Part shown: one piece after another, positions 9,889-19,208 of the stretch
Numbering within the stretch: the first letter of the stretch is position 1
Layout of the letters: the number at the start of each line of letters is the position of its first letter
Source of the DNA: Pseudomonas paracarnis
GTDB lineage: Bacteria; Pseudomonadota; Gammaproteobacteria; Pseudomonadales; Pseudomonadaceae
Assembly: GCF_904063055.1 (NCBI RefSeq)
Contig: NZ_CAJFCN010000004.1
Span: forward strand, 186,001-250,000
Length of the DNA stretch: 64,000 bases
Reading direction: 5' to 3'
Translations under genes and position numbers: made by a program
Notes under the pieces: model-generated
The model's database searches: none
What the model was told of the DNA's origin: nothing
Seen by the model: only the letters and a program-made list of their open reading frames with translations

Positions 9889-11172
9889 TTACATCCCGAA
9901 TTTATCTCGCAACCCGTAGTACCAAGCCCCCAGCGCCGCAAACGGCGTGCGCAACATTTGCCCACCCGGGAACGGGTAATGCGGCAAACCCGCAAACGCA
10001 TCAAAACGCTCTGCCTGACCCCGCAAGGCCTCTGCCAGTACTTTGCCTGCCAGGTGCGTGTACGTCACGCCATGGCCGCTACAGCCCTGGGAGTAATAGA
10101 TGTTGTCACCCAGGCGACCGACCTGCGGCAAACGCGACAGGGTCAGCAGGAAATTGCCAGTCCAGGCGTAGTCGATCTTCACGTTCTTCAGTTGCGGAAA
10201 TGCCTTGAGCATTTTCGGCCGGATGATCGCTTCGATATTCGCCGGGTCTCGTGCGCCATACACCACGCCGCCGCCGAAGATCAGGCGCTTGTCGCTGGTG
10301 AGGCGGTAGTAGTCGAGCAGGTAGTTGCAGTCCTCGACACAGTAATCTTGTGGCAATAAAGTCTTGGCTACTTCATCGCCCAGTGGCGCCGTGGTGATCA
10401 CTTGGGTGCCACACGGCATCGACTTGGCCGCCAGCTCCGGCACCAGATTGCCCAGGTAAGCGTTCCCCGCGACGATAATGAATTTGGCCCTGACCTTGCC
10501 TTCGGCGGTATGCACCACCGGATTAGCGCCGCGCTCGATGCGCACCGCTGCCGATTGCTCATAGATCGTGCCGCCCAGAGATTCCACAGCCGCGGCTTCA
10601 CCGAGCGCCAGGTTGAGCGGGTGGATATGGCCGCCGCTCATGTCCAGCAAGCCGCCCACATAGTTGTCACAGGCCACCACTTCGCGGATGCGTCGCTCGT
10701 CCAGCAACTCCAGTTGCGTATGGCCGTAGCGCTCCCACAGACGCTTCTGCGATTCCAAGTGGCCCATGTGCTTGCTGTTGAGGGCGGCGAACACGCCACC
10801 GTCCTTCAAGTCGCACTGGATCTGGTACTTGGCCACGCGCTCACGGATGATTCTGCCGCCTTCAAACGCCATCTGCCCCAACAACTGCGCCTGCTGAGGC
10901 CCGACGCTGCGCTCGATCACGTCGATATCGCGGCTGTAACTATTGACGATTTGCCCACCGTTGCGACCCGAGGCACCAAAACCGACCTTGGCGGCTTCCA
11001 GCACCGTAACGCGAAAGCCGTTCTCCAGCAGAAACAGCGCACTGGAAAGCCCGGTATAGCCGGCCCCGATCACGCACACATCGGTCTCGACCTCACCTTG
11101 CAACACAGGACGGGGCGGAACTGCATTCGCAGAAGCGGCGTAATACGACTGGGGGTAGGGGGTGTTCGCCAT
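9889..11172 (-). CDS. puuB: FAD-dependent oxidoreductase, gamma-glutamylputrescine oxidase-like
   Basis: This 427-residue DAO-family protein has the FAD-binding motif VCVIGAGYTGLSSALFL near residue 32, followed by GASGRNGGQI. Length and overall sequence match PuuB-type enzymes, which oxidise gamma-glutamylputrescine in putrescine breakdown. No other puu genes are nearby, so a related amine substrate is possible. Its 3' end meets the REP hairpin; the 5' side faces the tRNA-Val promoter region. Confidence 0.8.
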   Translation of the reverse strand: MANTPYPQSYYAASANAVPPRPVLQGEVETDVCVIGAGYTGLSSALFLLENGFRVTVLEAAKVGFGASGRNGGQIVNSYSRDIDVIERSVGPQQAQLLGQMAFEGGRIIRERVAKYQIQCDLKDGGVFAALNSKHMGHLESQKRLWERYGHTQLELLDERRIREVVACDNYVGGLLDMSGGHIHPLNLALGEAAAVESLGGTIYEQSAAVRIERGANPVVHTAEGKVRAKFIIVAGNAYLGNLVPELAAKSMPCGTQVITTAPLGDEVAKTLLPQDYCVEDCNYLLDYYRLTSDKRLIFGGGVVYGARDPANIEAIIRPKMLKAFPQLKNVKIDYAWTGNFLLTLSRLPQVGRLGDNIYYSQGCSGHGVTYTHLAGKVLAEALRGQAERFDAFAGLPHYPFPGGQMLRTPFAALGAWYYGLRDKFGM

Positions 11173-11315
11173 CCTGGAACCTCTGTTTTATATTTTTTAC
11201 GAGTGCACCGATCCTACCTGAGTTGAAAATTGCCTGCCAGCCACCCGAAAATCACGGGTGTACCCGGCGCAAATAAAAAATTCGCATATTCATAGGGTTA
11301 GCTGCAAAAAAGATG

Positions 11316-11343
11316 TTGACACCCCTCCGGAATTCCGTAGAAT
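11316..11343 (+). promoter_or_regulatory. Sigma-70 promoter of tRNA-Val(GAC)
   Basis: A perfect TTGACA -35 box (11316-11321) and TAGAAT -10 box (11338-11343) are 16 bp apart and lie 13 bp before the tRNA. Confidence 0.85.
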
Positions 11344-11356
11344 GCCGCCTCACAGC

Positions 11357-11433
11357 AGGCACGTAGCTCAGTTGGTTAGAGCACCACCTTGACATGGTGG
11401 GGGTCGTTGGTTCGAGTCCAATCGCGCCTACCA
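11357..11433 (+). tRNA. tRNA-Val (anticodon GAC)
   Basis: This is a 77-nt cloverleaf with encoded CCA. The anticodon loop is TTGACAT with GAC. The acceptor arms AGGCACG/CGCGCCT leave an A-C mismatch at pair 5-68; all other pairs are normal. Confidence 0.95.
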
Positions 11434-11464
11434 AACAAAATCCGCTCTGCTGGGCGGTCTGGAA

Positions 11465-11492
11465 GGGCTCACCGAAAGGTGGGCCCTTTTTT
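11465..11492 (+). terminator. Terminator of tRNA-Val(GAC)
   Basis: GGGCTCACC pairs with GGTGGGCCC (one G-U) around a GAAA loop, followed by six Ts. Confidence 0.88.
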
Positions 11493-12056
11493 GTTGCCTG
11501 AAATTTGGGCAAAGGAAAGTCAAGACGCCGGGCGGCGTCCTTTCAGGGCTTGTATGTCCAATCAGGCGAAAAGCGTCGCCACCGCCAGCAGGCAAATTAC
11601 CTGGGCGAACAGCTGGCAGCGTATTTCGCCAAGCGTGGTCGCCATATTACTCATTTGTCCGGCATACATAGCGGGAACCCTCATTGTCGGCGTGACACCG
11701 TGAATGAACTGCAAGTACACACAGCTGCACCGTGGAGTATAGGTGCAGATCAGGAATTTTCCCTGCCGACGCCATAGCGAGTTCATCCTCACGTCTTTTC
11801 CAAAAAAACTGCGCTGAATCTCTCCATGGTGCCGTACCCCCGATGCCATCCCCCCACAAAAATTATTGGTTTGCAGCAACAATTTTTCTTGTTGGACACC
11901 CCCGTCCCCAGGCAGCAAAGTTGCCGCCACTGACGCTTCACCTTCCAGGTCAACAATAAAAAACCGAGCCGATTGCACGCCATTTTCATGCTGTGAGCCC
12001 TTTGCCCACATCCTGCTGTAATGGCGCCGCAGCGCGCACTAAAGGACCTCTTCGCC
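11493..12056. other. Intergenic stretch without a convincing gene
   Basis: No open frame here shows a plausible ribosome site, domain or Pseudomonas-like composition. The region is locally AT-rich and contains a T-rich stretch near 11880. The promoter of the DUF969 operon must lie in its right part, but no clear -35/-10 pair was found. Confidence 0.5.
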
Positions 12057-12773
12057 ATGCAAACTGTTGTGAACTTATGGCCGTTGATCGGCGTACTTGT
12101 CATCGTGGTCGGCTTTGTATTGCGCTTCAATCCGCTGTTGGTGGTCACCGCGGCCGCCATCGCCACCGGGCTTGCCGCCCAGTTCCCGCTGGAAAAAATT
12201 CTCGCCACCATGGGCGATGGCTTCCTTCAGACCCGTGCCTTGCAACTGATTCTGTTATTGCCGCTGGCGGTGATTGGCCTGCTGGAACGCCATGGCCTGC
12301 GCCTGCATGCGCAGAACTGGATTGCACGCTTCGAACGCGCCACGGTCGGGCGTTTGTTGATCATCTATCTGTTTGTGCGTGAGTCCACGGCGGCCATGGG
12401 GTTGACGAGCCTGGGTGGGCATCCGCAGATGGTGCGGCCGCTGCTGGCGCCGATGGCCGAGGGCGCCGCAGAAAAACGTTATGGCAAGCTGCCTGACAAG
12501 CTACGCCACAAGGTACTGGCCATGTGCGCTGCCACCGACAACGTCGGGTTGTTCTTTGGTGAGGACATCTTCGTGGCCTTTGGTGCGATTGCGTTGATGC
12601 ACACCTTCCTGCTTGGCTCGGGGATTGATGTGGAGCCGCTGCACATTGCGGTGTGGGGCATCCCGACGGCGATCTGCGCCTTCATCATTCACGCTATCCG
12701 GTTGCATCGTTTCGACCGGCGCTTGACCCGCGAAATGAGCTCGGCCACCGCTCCAGTGGAGGCTGCTCAATGA
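12057..12773 (+). CDS. DUF969 membrane protein (putative transporter half)
   Basis: This 238-residue protein is rich in hydrophobic segments (from residue 4 VVNLWPLIGVLVIVVGFVL onward) and belongs to DUF969. The start at 12057 has AAAGGA 10 bases upstream, better than an in-frame ATG at 12021. The last bases overlap the next gene (ATGA). DUF969 and DUF979 are known as paired genes often beside pcp; together they may form an inner-membrane permease. A pyroglutamate or small-peptide substrate is an inference from the pcp neighbour only. Confidence 0.85.
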   Translation: MQTVVNLWPLIGVLVIVVGFVLRFNPLLVVTAAAIATGLAAQFPLEKILATMGDGFLQTRALQLILLLPLAVIGLLERHGLRLHAQNWIARFERATVGRLLIIYLFVRESTAAMGLTSLGGHPQMVRPLLAPMAEGAAEKRYGKLPDKLRHKVLAMCAATDNVGLFFGEDIFVAFGAIALMHTFLLGSGIDVEPLHIAVWGIPTAICAFIIHAIRLHRFDRRLTREMSSATAPVEAAQ

Positions 12774-13720
12774 TTATTTCCATTCAATACCTGTACTGGC
12801 TGGCGGGCGTGCTGTTGCTGATCACCGCCGGCATGATCCTGCTCGACCGTTCCCACCCCAAGCGCTGGTCCAGTGCGCTGTTCTGGTTGTTGTTCGCCGT
12901 ACCGTTCCTTATAGGCGAGCGCTTGCCTTCGGTGGTCATCGGAGTGGGTGTGGTGGTGATGGCATTGATTGCGGGCTTGGGCGGCGTTGGTCGTGGCCGC
13001 CATGCCCAATTGCACGACAAGGCGTCCCGCGCCAGTGCCGGGCGCCTGGGCCACAAACTGTTCATCCCGGCGTTGGCGATTCCGCTGACCACGGTGATTG
13101 GCTCAGTGTTGCTCAAACACACCGAAATCGGTGGTGTACCGCTGCTGGACCCGAAGAACACCACCTTCGTCTCCCTGGGCATCGGTTGCCTGATCGCCCT
13201 TGGCCTGGCCTGCTGGCTGACCCGGGATACGCCGGTACAAGCGTTACGCGAATCCCGTCGCCTGACCGAAGCTCTGGGCTGGGCCATGGTGCTCCCGCAA
13301 ATGCTGGCGATGCTCGGGCTGTTGTTCAATGAGGCCGGGGTGGGCACGGCGGTCGCTCATGTCACCACCACCTACATCAACCTGGACTACAAGTTGGTGG
13401 CGGTGATGGTCTATGTGTTGGGCATGGCCTTGTTTACCGTGATCATGGGCAATGGTTTTGCGGCCTTTCCGGTGATGACCGGTGGCGTCGGCGTGCCGGT
13501 GCTGGTGGGGATTTACGGCGGCAACCCTGCGGTGATGGCGGCCATTGGTATGTTCTCGGGCTATTGCGGTACGTTGATGACGCCCATGGCGGCCAACTTC
13601 AATATCGTACCGGCGGCGCTACTGGAACTGCCGGACAAAAATGCGGTGATCAAGGCCCAGATACCCACGGCGCTGATGATGCTGGTGGTCAATATCGTGC
13701 TGCTTTACCTGTTGATGTGA
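12770..13720 (+). CDS. DUF979 membrane protein (putative transporter half)
   Basis: This 316-residue polytopic membrane protein has segments such as YWLAGVLLLITAGMILL near residue 7 and a glycine-rich stretch GNGFAAFPVMTGGVGVPVL near residue 230 that resembles transporter re-entrant loops. The start codon overlaps the DUF969 stop by four bases, so the two are translationally coupled. The family function is unproven. With pcp 8 bases downstream it forms the recurring DUF969-DUF979-pcp unit. Confidence 0.85.
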   Translation: MIISIQYLYWLAGVLLLITAGMILLDRSHPKRWSSALFWLLFAVPFLIGERLPSVVIGVGVVVMALIAGLGGVGRGRHAQLHDKASRASAGRLGHKLFIPALAIPLTTVIGSVLLKHTEIGGVPLLDPKNTTFVSLGIGCLIALGLACWLTRDTPVQALRESRRLTEALGWAMVLPQMLAMLGLLFNEAGVGTAVAHVTTTYINLDYKLVAVMVYVLGMALFTVIMGNGFAAFPVMTGGVGVPVLVGIYGGNPAVMAAIGMFSGYCGTLMTPMAANFNIVPAALLELPDKNAVIKAQIPTALMMLVVNIVLLYLLM

Positions 13721-13727
13721 GGTCATT

Positions 13728-14357
13728 GTGCAAAACGTATTGCTGACGGGCTTCGAGCCCTTTGATAAGGCGGCGGTAAACCCTTCTTGGGAGGCCGTGC
13801 GCCAGTTGGACGGTGTGCAGTTGTGCGAGGGGGTGCAGATAGTTGCGCGTTGCTTGCCCTGCGCATTTGCCACCGCGGCCGAGACCTTGCTGCAGTTGAT
13901 CAACGAACTGCAGCCGGCAATGGTCATCGCCACGGGCCTGGGGCCTGGGCGCAGTGATATTTCCATCGAGCGCGTTGCGATCAACGTTAACGATGCGCGT
14001 ATTCCCGACAATCTGGGCGCTCAGCCAATTGATACCGCAGTGGTGGAGGGCGGCCCGGCGGCGTACTTCTCGACGTTGCCGATCAAGGGCATGGTCAAGG
14101 CGGTGCGTGAGGCGGGTATTGCGGCCTCGGTATCGCAGACGGCGGGGACGTTTGTGTGCAACCAGGTGTTTTATCGTTTGCAGCACGCCTTGGTGGGGAC
14201 TGGGGTGCGCAGTGGGTTTATTCACGTTCCCGGCTTGCCCGGATCGAGCGAGCCGTCGATGGTGCTATCGACAACCGTGGAAGGGCTGCGGGTTGCGGCG
14301 CTGGCAGCCTGGCAAACCCAGGCGGATGTCGTCCTTGCCGGTGGCCAGATCAGCTGA
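13728..14357 (+). CDS. pcp: Pyrrolidone-carboxylate peptidase (pyroglutamyl peptidase I)
   Basis: This 209-residue cytoplasmic cysteine peptidase of family C15 removes N-terminal pyroglutamate. It shows LLTGFEPFDKAAVNPSW at the start, the catalytic Cys in AGTFVCNQVFY near residue 144 and the catalytic His in FIHVPGLPG near residue 167. The start is GTG with GAGGT upstream. Placement directly after DUF969/DUF979 suggests that it acts on what that putative permease brings in. Confidence 0.93.
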   Translation: MQNVLLTGFEPFDKAAVNPSWEAVRQLDGVQLCEGVQIVARCLPCAFATAAETLLQLINELQPAMVIATGLGPGRSDISIERVAINVNDARIPDNLGAQPIDTAVVEGGPAAYFSTLPIKGMVKAVREAGIAASVSQTAGTFVCNQVFYRLQHALVGTGVRSGFIHVPGLPGSSEPSMVLSTTVEGLRVAALAAWQTQADVVLAGGQIS

Positions 14358-14421
14358 CAGCTGTACGCTGTGTTGCAATTTCAACTACAGTTCCAGCACA
14401 CCCTTGCCTCGGAAAGTCGCC

Positions 14422-14913
14422 ATGTTAAAGCGTACGAAACTTGTATCGGCTGCGTTGTCGCTTGCACTGGCCGTCACCAGTGGCCTTGCCCTTGCAGATC
14501 CAGGTAATGGCAAAGGCCAAGGCAATAACAAGGGTGATGCCTATGGTGGGCAGGACAACGGCAAAGGTCACGGTAATAACAAAGGTAATGCCCAGGGCGG
14601 GCCGGGTAAGGCCAAAGACAAGGGCGGCCAATCCAGGAACGACTTCAGCGTTGATCGCGGTCTTGTACTGAACGTGCTGGGCGGTCACCGCGATTATTGG
14701 CGCCCAGGGCCAGCCTTGCCGCCTGGCATTCAGAAAAACCTGGCACGCGGCAAGCCACTGCCGCCCGGTATTGCCAAGAAGCTGGACGGCCGCTTGCTGG
14801 GGCAGTTGCCTCGTTATGATGGTTACGAATGGCAGCAAGCGGGAACCGACTTGATATTGGTGGCCATTGCGACCGGTATCATCTACGAAGTTCTGAACGG
14901 TGCGTTTGATTGA
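14422..14913 (+). CDS. CigR-like (RcnB-type) secreted protein
   Basis: This 163-residue protein has a signal peptide ending at ALADPG, then a Gly/Asn/Lys low-complexity linker with GKGQGNNKGD-like repeats. The C-terminal part holds LPPGIQKNLARGKPLPPGI, typical of the CigR family named after a Salmonella anti-virulence regulator, and ends in a hydrophobic segment. Its function in Pseudomonas is not known. It stands alone, convergent with the sensor kinase gene. Confidence 0.75.
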   Translation: MLKRTKLVSAALSLALAVTSGLALADPGNGKGQGNNKGDAYGGQDNGKGHGNNKGNAQGGPGKAKDKGGQSRNDFSVDRGLVLNVLGGHRDYWRPGPALPPGIQKNLARGKPLPPGIAKKLDGRLLGQLPRYDGYEWQQAGTDLILVAIATGIIYEVLNGAFD

Positions 14914-14925
14914 GGTGCCGCGCCC

Positions 14926-16326
14926 TCAGGCTTCACGGCCGGGGAAAAACAACTCAAAACAGGTCACGCCATCTTCACTGCTTACACGGTACCGCCCGTT
15001 ATGCAGTTGCATGATGGTCGCCACGATCGAGAGTCCCAGGCCGTTGGACTGGGATGACCGCTCGCGGGATTCATCCACCCGGTAGAACCGTTCGAACAGC
15101 CGCGGCAGGTGCTCAGCCGGGATCGTCTGGCCTTGGTTGCTGACTTTCAGGTTGATGCCCGCGCCATCCGGCACTGCCTGGATACTCAGCTCCGAGCCCG
15201 GCGCGCCATACTTGATGGCGTTGGCACACAGGTTGGCCAAGGCACGGCGCAGCAGCATCGGTTCAGCCCAGATCACCCCTTCGCCCATGACGGTGATGTG
15301 CATGTCCACATCACCGGCCAGCCCCTCGAAGTAATCCGCGATGCGTTCCACTTCATCCGCCGCGTCCAGCGCCTGGCGTTGGCGCAGTGCGCTGGCGGGG
15401 TCGGTGCGGGCCAGGAACAGCATGTTGTCGAGCATTCGCGCCAGGCGTTCCAGCTCTTCGACATTGGAGGCCAGCAGTTGCTGGTAGCTCTCGATGCTGC
15501 GCTGCTGCTGCAGGGCCACCTGGGTTTCGCCGAGCAGGTTGTTGATCGGGGTGCGCAGTTCGTGGGCCATATCGGTGGACACTTGGCCCAGTTGTACAAA
15601 GCCTTTGGCCAGGCGCTCAAGCATGGTGTTGAACGAGTCGATCATGGGCAGCAATTCTTTCGGCGCGCCTTGGCTGTCGAGGCGTTCGGCCAGGTTGCTG
15701 ACGCCGATCCCTTGGGCATGCCGGGCCAGGCGGCGCAACGGCAGCAAGCCGCGATGAACCAGCAGGTAACCCACCAGCGCCAGGATGATCGCGGCGATAC
15801 TCGCCAGGATGTAGACGCTGAGTCGATAACTGGCGAGCACGGCGGTGCGCTCGGTCATCAGGCGGCCGCTGGTGATTTGCAGGCTGCCCAGGTCGCCGGA
15901 GTCGATAGCCACGGCCACCAGCGAGAAGGGAATACCGATCAGGCCTGGCAAATGTTGCACGTCGCTCAACATGAGTTTGTGATCCTTGGGCAGCGGCTGG
16001 ATCGACGGCAACTCAATATTCCCCGGGTTTACCAGCAGCAGTGGCTGTTTGCCGGGGGCGGCAATGCTCAGCACGGATTCGCGATTGCCCAGCATGTTCT
16101 GGAACAGCTCTGGCTTAGTCTTGATCAAGTCCAAGGTATTGCTGTCGTTAAGCAGGTTGCGCAACTGATCCACTCGCGATATCAGCGCGGCGTCATCGCG
16201 GCGGATCAGTTCGCGCTCCAGCTCCCGGTACAGCGCCACGCCCAGGGTTGCCAGCAGGGCGAAGGCGAGCAGGGCGAAGATCAATGCCAGGCGCAGGGTC
16301 AGGGAGTAAGGGTGCTGGCGGCTCAT
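14926..16326 (-). CDS. Heavy-metal-type sensor histidine kinase
   Basis: This 466-residue inner-membrane kinase has an N-terminal membrane helix, a periplasmic sensor part, a second helix near residue 180 and a HAMP region. The H-box is [16 protein letters not shown], with the phospho-His near residue 261. The N, G1 and G2 boxes are [11 protein letters not shown], near [12 protein letters not shown] and NGLGLSIV. It matches the CusS/CopS class that senses copper or silver in the periplasm. It overlaps the regulator gene by 4 bases. The metal is not readable, and no efflux or cop genes are adjacent. Confidence 0.9.
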   Translation of the reverse strand: MSRQHPYSLTLRLALIFALLAFALLATLGVALYRELERELIRRDDAALISRVDQLRNLLNDSNTLDLIKTKPELFQNMLGNRESVLSIAAPGKQPLLLVNPGNIELPSIQPLPKDHKLMLSDVQHLPGLIGIPFSLVAVAIDSGDLGSLQITSGRLMTERTAVLASYRLSVYILASIAAIILALVGYLLVHRGLLPLRRLARHAQGIGVSNLAERLDSQGAPKELLPMIDSFNTMLERLAKGFVQLGQVSTDMAHELRTPINNLLGETQVALQQQRSIESYQQLLASNVEELERLARMLDNMLFLARTDPASALRQRQALDAADEVERIADYFEGLAGDVDMHITVMGEGVIWAEPMLLRRALANLCANAIKYGAPGSELSIQAVPDGAGINLKVSNQGQTIPAEHLPRLFERFYRVDESRERSSQSNGLGLSIVATIMQLHNGRYRVSSEDGVTCFELFFPGREA

Positions 16327-16994
16327 GGCTGGGTATCGAAGCGGTAGCCAATGCCCCGCACGCTGTGGATCAGCTTGAGCTGGAACGGGTCGTCGATTTT
16401 CAGGCGCAGGCGGCGCACGGCGACATCCACCACATTAGTGTCGCTGTCGAAGTTCATGTCCCATACCCGCGAAGCAATCAGCGAGCGGGACAGCACTTGG
16501 TCCTGGTGCGTGGCAAACAGGTGCAGAAGGGCGAACTCTTTGTTGGTCAGGGTAATGCGCGTGCCGGCGCGGGTGACCCGACGTTTGAGTACGTCAATGT
16601 GCAGGTCGGCGATGTGCAGTTGCTCTTCATCCCGGCTCGGGCCACGACGGTTGAGGGTACGCAGGCGCGCCACCAGTTCGGCGAACGAAAAGGGCTTGAT
16701 CAGGTAGTCATCGGCACCCAGTTCAAGGCCTTTGATGCGGTCGGCGATGTCATCGCGGGCGGTGAGGAACAGCACCGGCGTATCGGCCTCTTTGCGCAGG
16801 CGACGCAGCACTTCCCAGCCATCCATTTTCGGCATCATCACGTCGAGTACGATCACGTCGAAGGGCGTTTCAAGGGCCTGGTGCAAACCGTCCACGCCAT
16901 CGCGGGCCAGGCTCACACAATGCCCCAGTTCCTGCAGGCCATTGAGCAGATAATTGCCGGCCTTGGGTTCGTCTTCGACTACAAGGATGTTCAT
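16323..16994 (-). CDS. Heavy-metal-type OmpR-family response regulator
   Basis: This 223-residue protein has a receiver domain ([12 protein letters not shown] at the start, phospho-Asp in VIVLDVMMP near residue 51, Lys in the KPFSF segment) and a C-terminal winged helix with [19 protein letters not shown]. It is of CusR/CopR length and type. It sits between the DUF2790 gene and the kinase on the same strand. A symmetric ATGAC-N6-GTCAT site lies upstream of the unit and is a candidate for autoregulation. Confidence 0.92.
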   Translation of the reverse strand: MNILVVEDEPKAGNYLLNGLQELGHCVSLARDGVDGLHQALETPFDVIVLDVMMPKMDGWEVLRRLRKEADTPVLFLTARDDIADRIKGLELGADDYLIKPFSFAELVARLRTLNRRGPSRDEEQLHIADLHIDVLKRRVTRAGTRITLTNKEFALLHLFATHQDQVLSRSLIASRVWDMNFDSDTNVVDVAVRRLRLKIDDPFQLKLIHSVRGIGYRFDTQP

Positions 16995-17036
16995 GGGAAG
17001 TGCTCTGCTTCAATAAGTTGCGCCAGTGTAGCCCGA

Positions 17037-17297
17037 TCAATTGTCATTGGCGCAACCGGTGCCCTGGACTTGGTAATCCAGCACATGTTCGCGGTCTTGG
17101 TGGTCCAGGTAGCGCAGTTGCGCCGGCACAACCCCGCATTGGCCGTAGGTGTCGGTGCTCGACAGCACCTTGGCGACATCCAGGTGCACGAAGAAGCCGG
17201 TCTTGTCATGGATCACGTTGGCGGCAGGGGCGGCGTCGGCAGCGAATACCGAGCCAGTGACGAGCAAAGCGGCGAAGCCCAGGGCAATCAGTTTCAT
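17037..17297 (-). CDS. DUF2790 small periplasmic protein
   Basis: This 86-residue protein has a signal peptide (cleavage near VFAADAAP) and two cysteines (GQCGVV and GTGCAN). DUF2790 proteins are small, Pseudomonas-typical and often stand beside copper-responsive regulators. It is the first gene of the unit leading to the response regulator (42 bases away) and kinase. A metal-related periplasmic role is inferred from context. Confidence 0.82.
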   Translation of the reverse strand: MKLIALGFAALLVTGSVFAADAAPAANVIHDKTGFFVHLDVAKVLSSTDTYGQCGVVPAQLRYLDHQDREHVLDYQVQGTGCANDN

Positions 17298-17371
17298 GGT
17301 GGTGTCTCACGTTCCGGGTGGGTAGTGAGCTCACGGTAACCAGGCGACCCCAACAGCCAACCAACAGGATC

Positions 17372-17387
17372 ATGACAAGTTCGTCAT
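17372..17387 (-). promoter_or_regulatory. Candidate operator of the metal-type response regulator
   Basis: ATGAC-AAGTTC-GTCAT is symmetric and lies about 75 bp before the DUF2790 start. It resembles the paired ATGAC/GTCAT boxes bound by CopR/CusR-type regulators. No binding evidence is available here. Confidence 0.5.
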
Positions 17388-17481
17388 TTTTGCCTCGGAA
17401 CTGACGGGCCAGATCTCGGCGTTTACAAGCGTCAAGGTGATCCGTAGATTGCAGGGGCCCAGCCCATGAGGAAGCCGTGCA

Positions 17482-18186
17482 GTGTCCAGCCCAACTCCAA
17501 ACGTATTTACCCGGCGTTACCGCGCCTTTCTGTTCGATATGGACGGGACCCTGCTCAACTCCATTGCGGCTGCGGAGCGCGTGTGGGGCATCTGGGCTGC
17601 ACGGCATGGCTTGGATGTGGAAGCGTTCCTGCACACCATTCATGGTGCCCGCGCGATTGATACGATCACCCGCCAGGCGTTGCCGGGTGTCGATCCACAG
17701 GTAGAAGCCCAATGGATCACCGAGGCTGAGCTGGACGATGTCGAAGGCATCGTGGCAGTTCCCGGCGCGGTGGCGTTTTTGGCCAGCCTGCCCGTCGATC
17801 AATGGGCGTTGGTCACCTCTGCGCCAAAAGCGTTGGCCGTGCGCCGGCTGCAAGCGGCGGGCATTCCGGTGCCGGCGGTACTGGTGACAGCCGAAGATGT
17901 AAAGACGGGCAAGCCCGATCCGGCCTGTTATGTGCTGGGTGCCCAGCGCCTGGGCGTGCCGGTGCAAGACTGCCTGGTGTTCGAGGACGCCACAGTGGGC
18001 ATTCAGGCTGGGGAAGCGGCGGGGGCGGATATCATGGTGGTGACCTCGACACACATGGCGCCGATGGTGACTGCCCATGCTTGCATCGAGGAATATAGTG
18101 CGTTGAAAGCCGAGCGTGGGGCTGATGGCTTGCTGTCCTTAAGTCCGTTACCGGTCTCGGCCTTCCAGGCAGTCGAGGGAGTCTGA
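17482..18186 (+). CDS. HAD-family phosphatase
   Basis: This 234-residue cytoplasmic protein has motif I FLFDMDGTLLNS, motif II VTSAPKA, motif III Lys in TGKPDPACY and motif IV VFEDATVGIQAG. These match the beta-phosphoglucomutase/sugar phosphatase subgroup. It probably dephosphorylates a sugar phosphate; the substrate is not readable. The start is GTG with an AGGA site upstream. Its 3' end overlaps the convergent DUF1652 gene by 39 bases. Confidence 0.88.
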   Translation: MSSPTPNVFTRRYRAFLFDMDGTLLNSIAAAERVWGIWAARHGLDVEAFLHTIHGARAIDTITRQALPGVDPQVEAQWITEAELDDVEGIVAVPGAVAFLASLPVDQWALVTSAPKALAVRRLQAAGIPVPAVLVTAEDVKTGKPDPACYVLGAQRLGVPVQDCLVFEDATVGIQAGEAAGADIMVVTSTHMAPMVTAHACIEEYSALKAERGADGLLSLSPLPVSAFQAVEGV

Positions 18187-18444
18187 TAGCGCCTGCAACC
18201 GGCTGTTTTTCATGCCTTGGCGCGACATCACCATTTCCCTGAGTATCTCGGTGGCGAGCTGGTTGATGGCCTCTGTACCGTGATAGTGCGCACGCACGAT
18301 GCCAGTAATCGCGAAGTGATCGGTCTCTGGGCCGCTGAGCACGGCTGACAGGGTGCCGTCGGCATGCAGCGTGCACTCAACCCTGTAGCTCGGCAGGCGT
18401 TCTGCCAAGGCTTTTTCGATTTGGGATTTGTTGAGGGTGTCCAT
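18148..18444 (-). CDS. DUF1652-like small protein
   Basis: This 98-residue protein contains YRVECTLHADGTLSAVL and a hydrophobic centre HFAITGIVRA, resembling the Pseudomonas DUF1652 family, whose function is unknown. The ATG at 18444 has AAGGTG about 10 bases upstream; a GTG at 18456 is less likely. No operon partner is visible. Confidence 0.65.
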   Translation of the reverse strand: MDTLNKSQIEKALAERLPSYRVECTLHADGTLSAVLSGPETDHFAITGIVRAHYHGTEAINQLATEILREMVMSRQGMKNSRLQALSDSLDCLEGRDR

Positions 18445-18542
18445 CTGCTTTTGCACCTTTGATTAGCTGCGCAACGCAAGCCCAATGATAGGTGGTGGTG
18501 CGGCGGTGTAAATACCGGCGATCCGATAACCGCTAAACGCCC

Positions 18543-18803
18543 TCAGCGTGCGGCTTTTTCATGGGCGCGATGAGCGGCGCGCTGACACAGCTTGCGCAAG
18601 ATCACCTTCTGGATGGGCTTGAGGCAGAACACAAGCAGGTAGCCACAGAGTAGAAGCGCCAGATCCACCCAGGAATGGGTGTCGGGATCGGCCCCTTCAA
18701 CTTCCATTCTCAGGCCACACCCGAGTGCCACGAAGGTCAGCCCTATCAACAGGGCAATCATCCAGGATCTGGAAACAAGGGATTGCGACGCGGCTGGCCT
18801 CAT
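18543..18803 (-). CDS. Small hypothetical membrane protein
   Basis: This 86-residue protein has two predicted membrane helices (around MIALLIGLTFVALGCGL and LALLLCGYLLVFCL) and a basic C-terminus with many Arg/Lys. I chose the ATG at 18803 because AGGAAC lies 7 bases before it; the longer frame to 18899 has no ribosome site. The family is not recognised. Confidence 0.6.
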   Translation of the reverse strand: MRPAASQSLVSRSWMIALLIGLTFVALGCGLRMEVEGADPDTHSWVDLALLLCGYLLVFCLKPIQKVILRKLCQRAAHRAHEKAAR

Positions 18804-19013
18804 CGACGTGTTCCTGAAATGCACTCGGATGGCAGGATAAAGTGTCAGAAATTGGGCTGCCAATAGCGCGACAAGTTCCGGATACCCTGACAGTTTCATC
18901 TTGCAGCGAAGGGAAAGCTCAAGGCGCGCTGGTCACGCGGGGAAACGCGAGCAGGCCAATTGGGTTTTCGCCAGCCGTTACAGTGAACGAAAAGGCTGGC
19001 TACTGGAGGCGTT

Positions 19014-19208
19014 TCAAGGCGTCTGGTTTTTGTCGGGTGCAGTCAGGCCGGCCTGGATACGCTGGTAAATCTCCTCGCGATGCACGGCAACATCCTTAGG
19101 GGCGTTGATGCCGATTCGTACTTGCTGGCCGCTAACGCCCAGGATGGTGATCGTAATGTCATCACCGATGTTTATGCTTTCACCGACTTTGCGGGTGAGT
19201 ATAAGCAT
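19014..19208 (-). CDS. csrA: Carbon storage/secondary metabolism regulator CsrA (RsmA)
   Basis: This 64-residue RNA-binding dimer binds GGA motifs near ribosome sites and represses translation; in Pseudomonas it is the Gac/Rsm output. [16 protein letters not shown] and the C-terminal part [10 protein letters not shown] with the key Val-His-Arg-Glu match the family exactly. AAGGAG lies before the ATG. It is monocistronic here, and the usual upstream lysC/alaS is absent. Confidence 0.96.
   Translation of the reverse strand: MLILTRKVGESINIGDDITITILGVSGQQVRIGINAPKDVAVHREEIYQRIQAGLTAPDKNQTP

Noticed and set aside
11562..12011. Minus-strand frame of 149 codons in the gap before the DUF969 gene
   Set aside because: No ribosome site, uneven composition and no recognisable family; left as intergenic.
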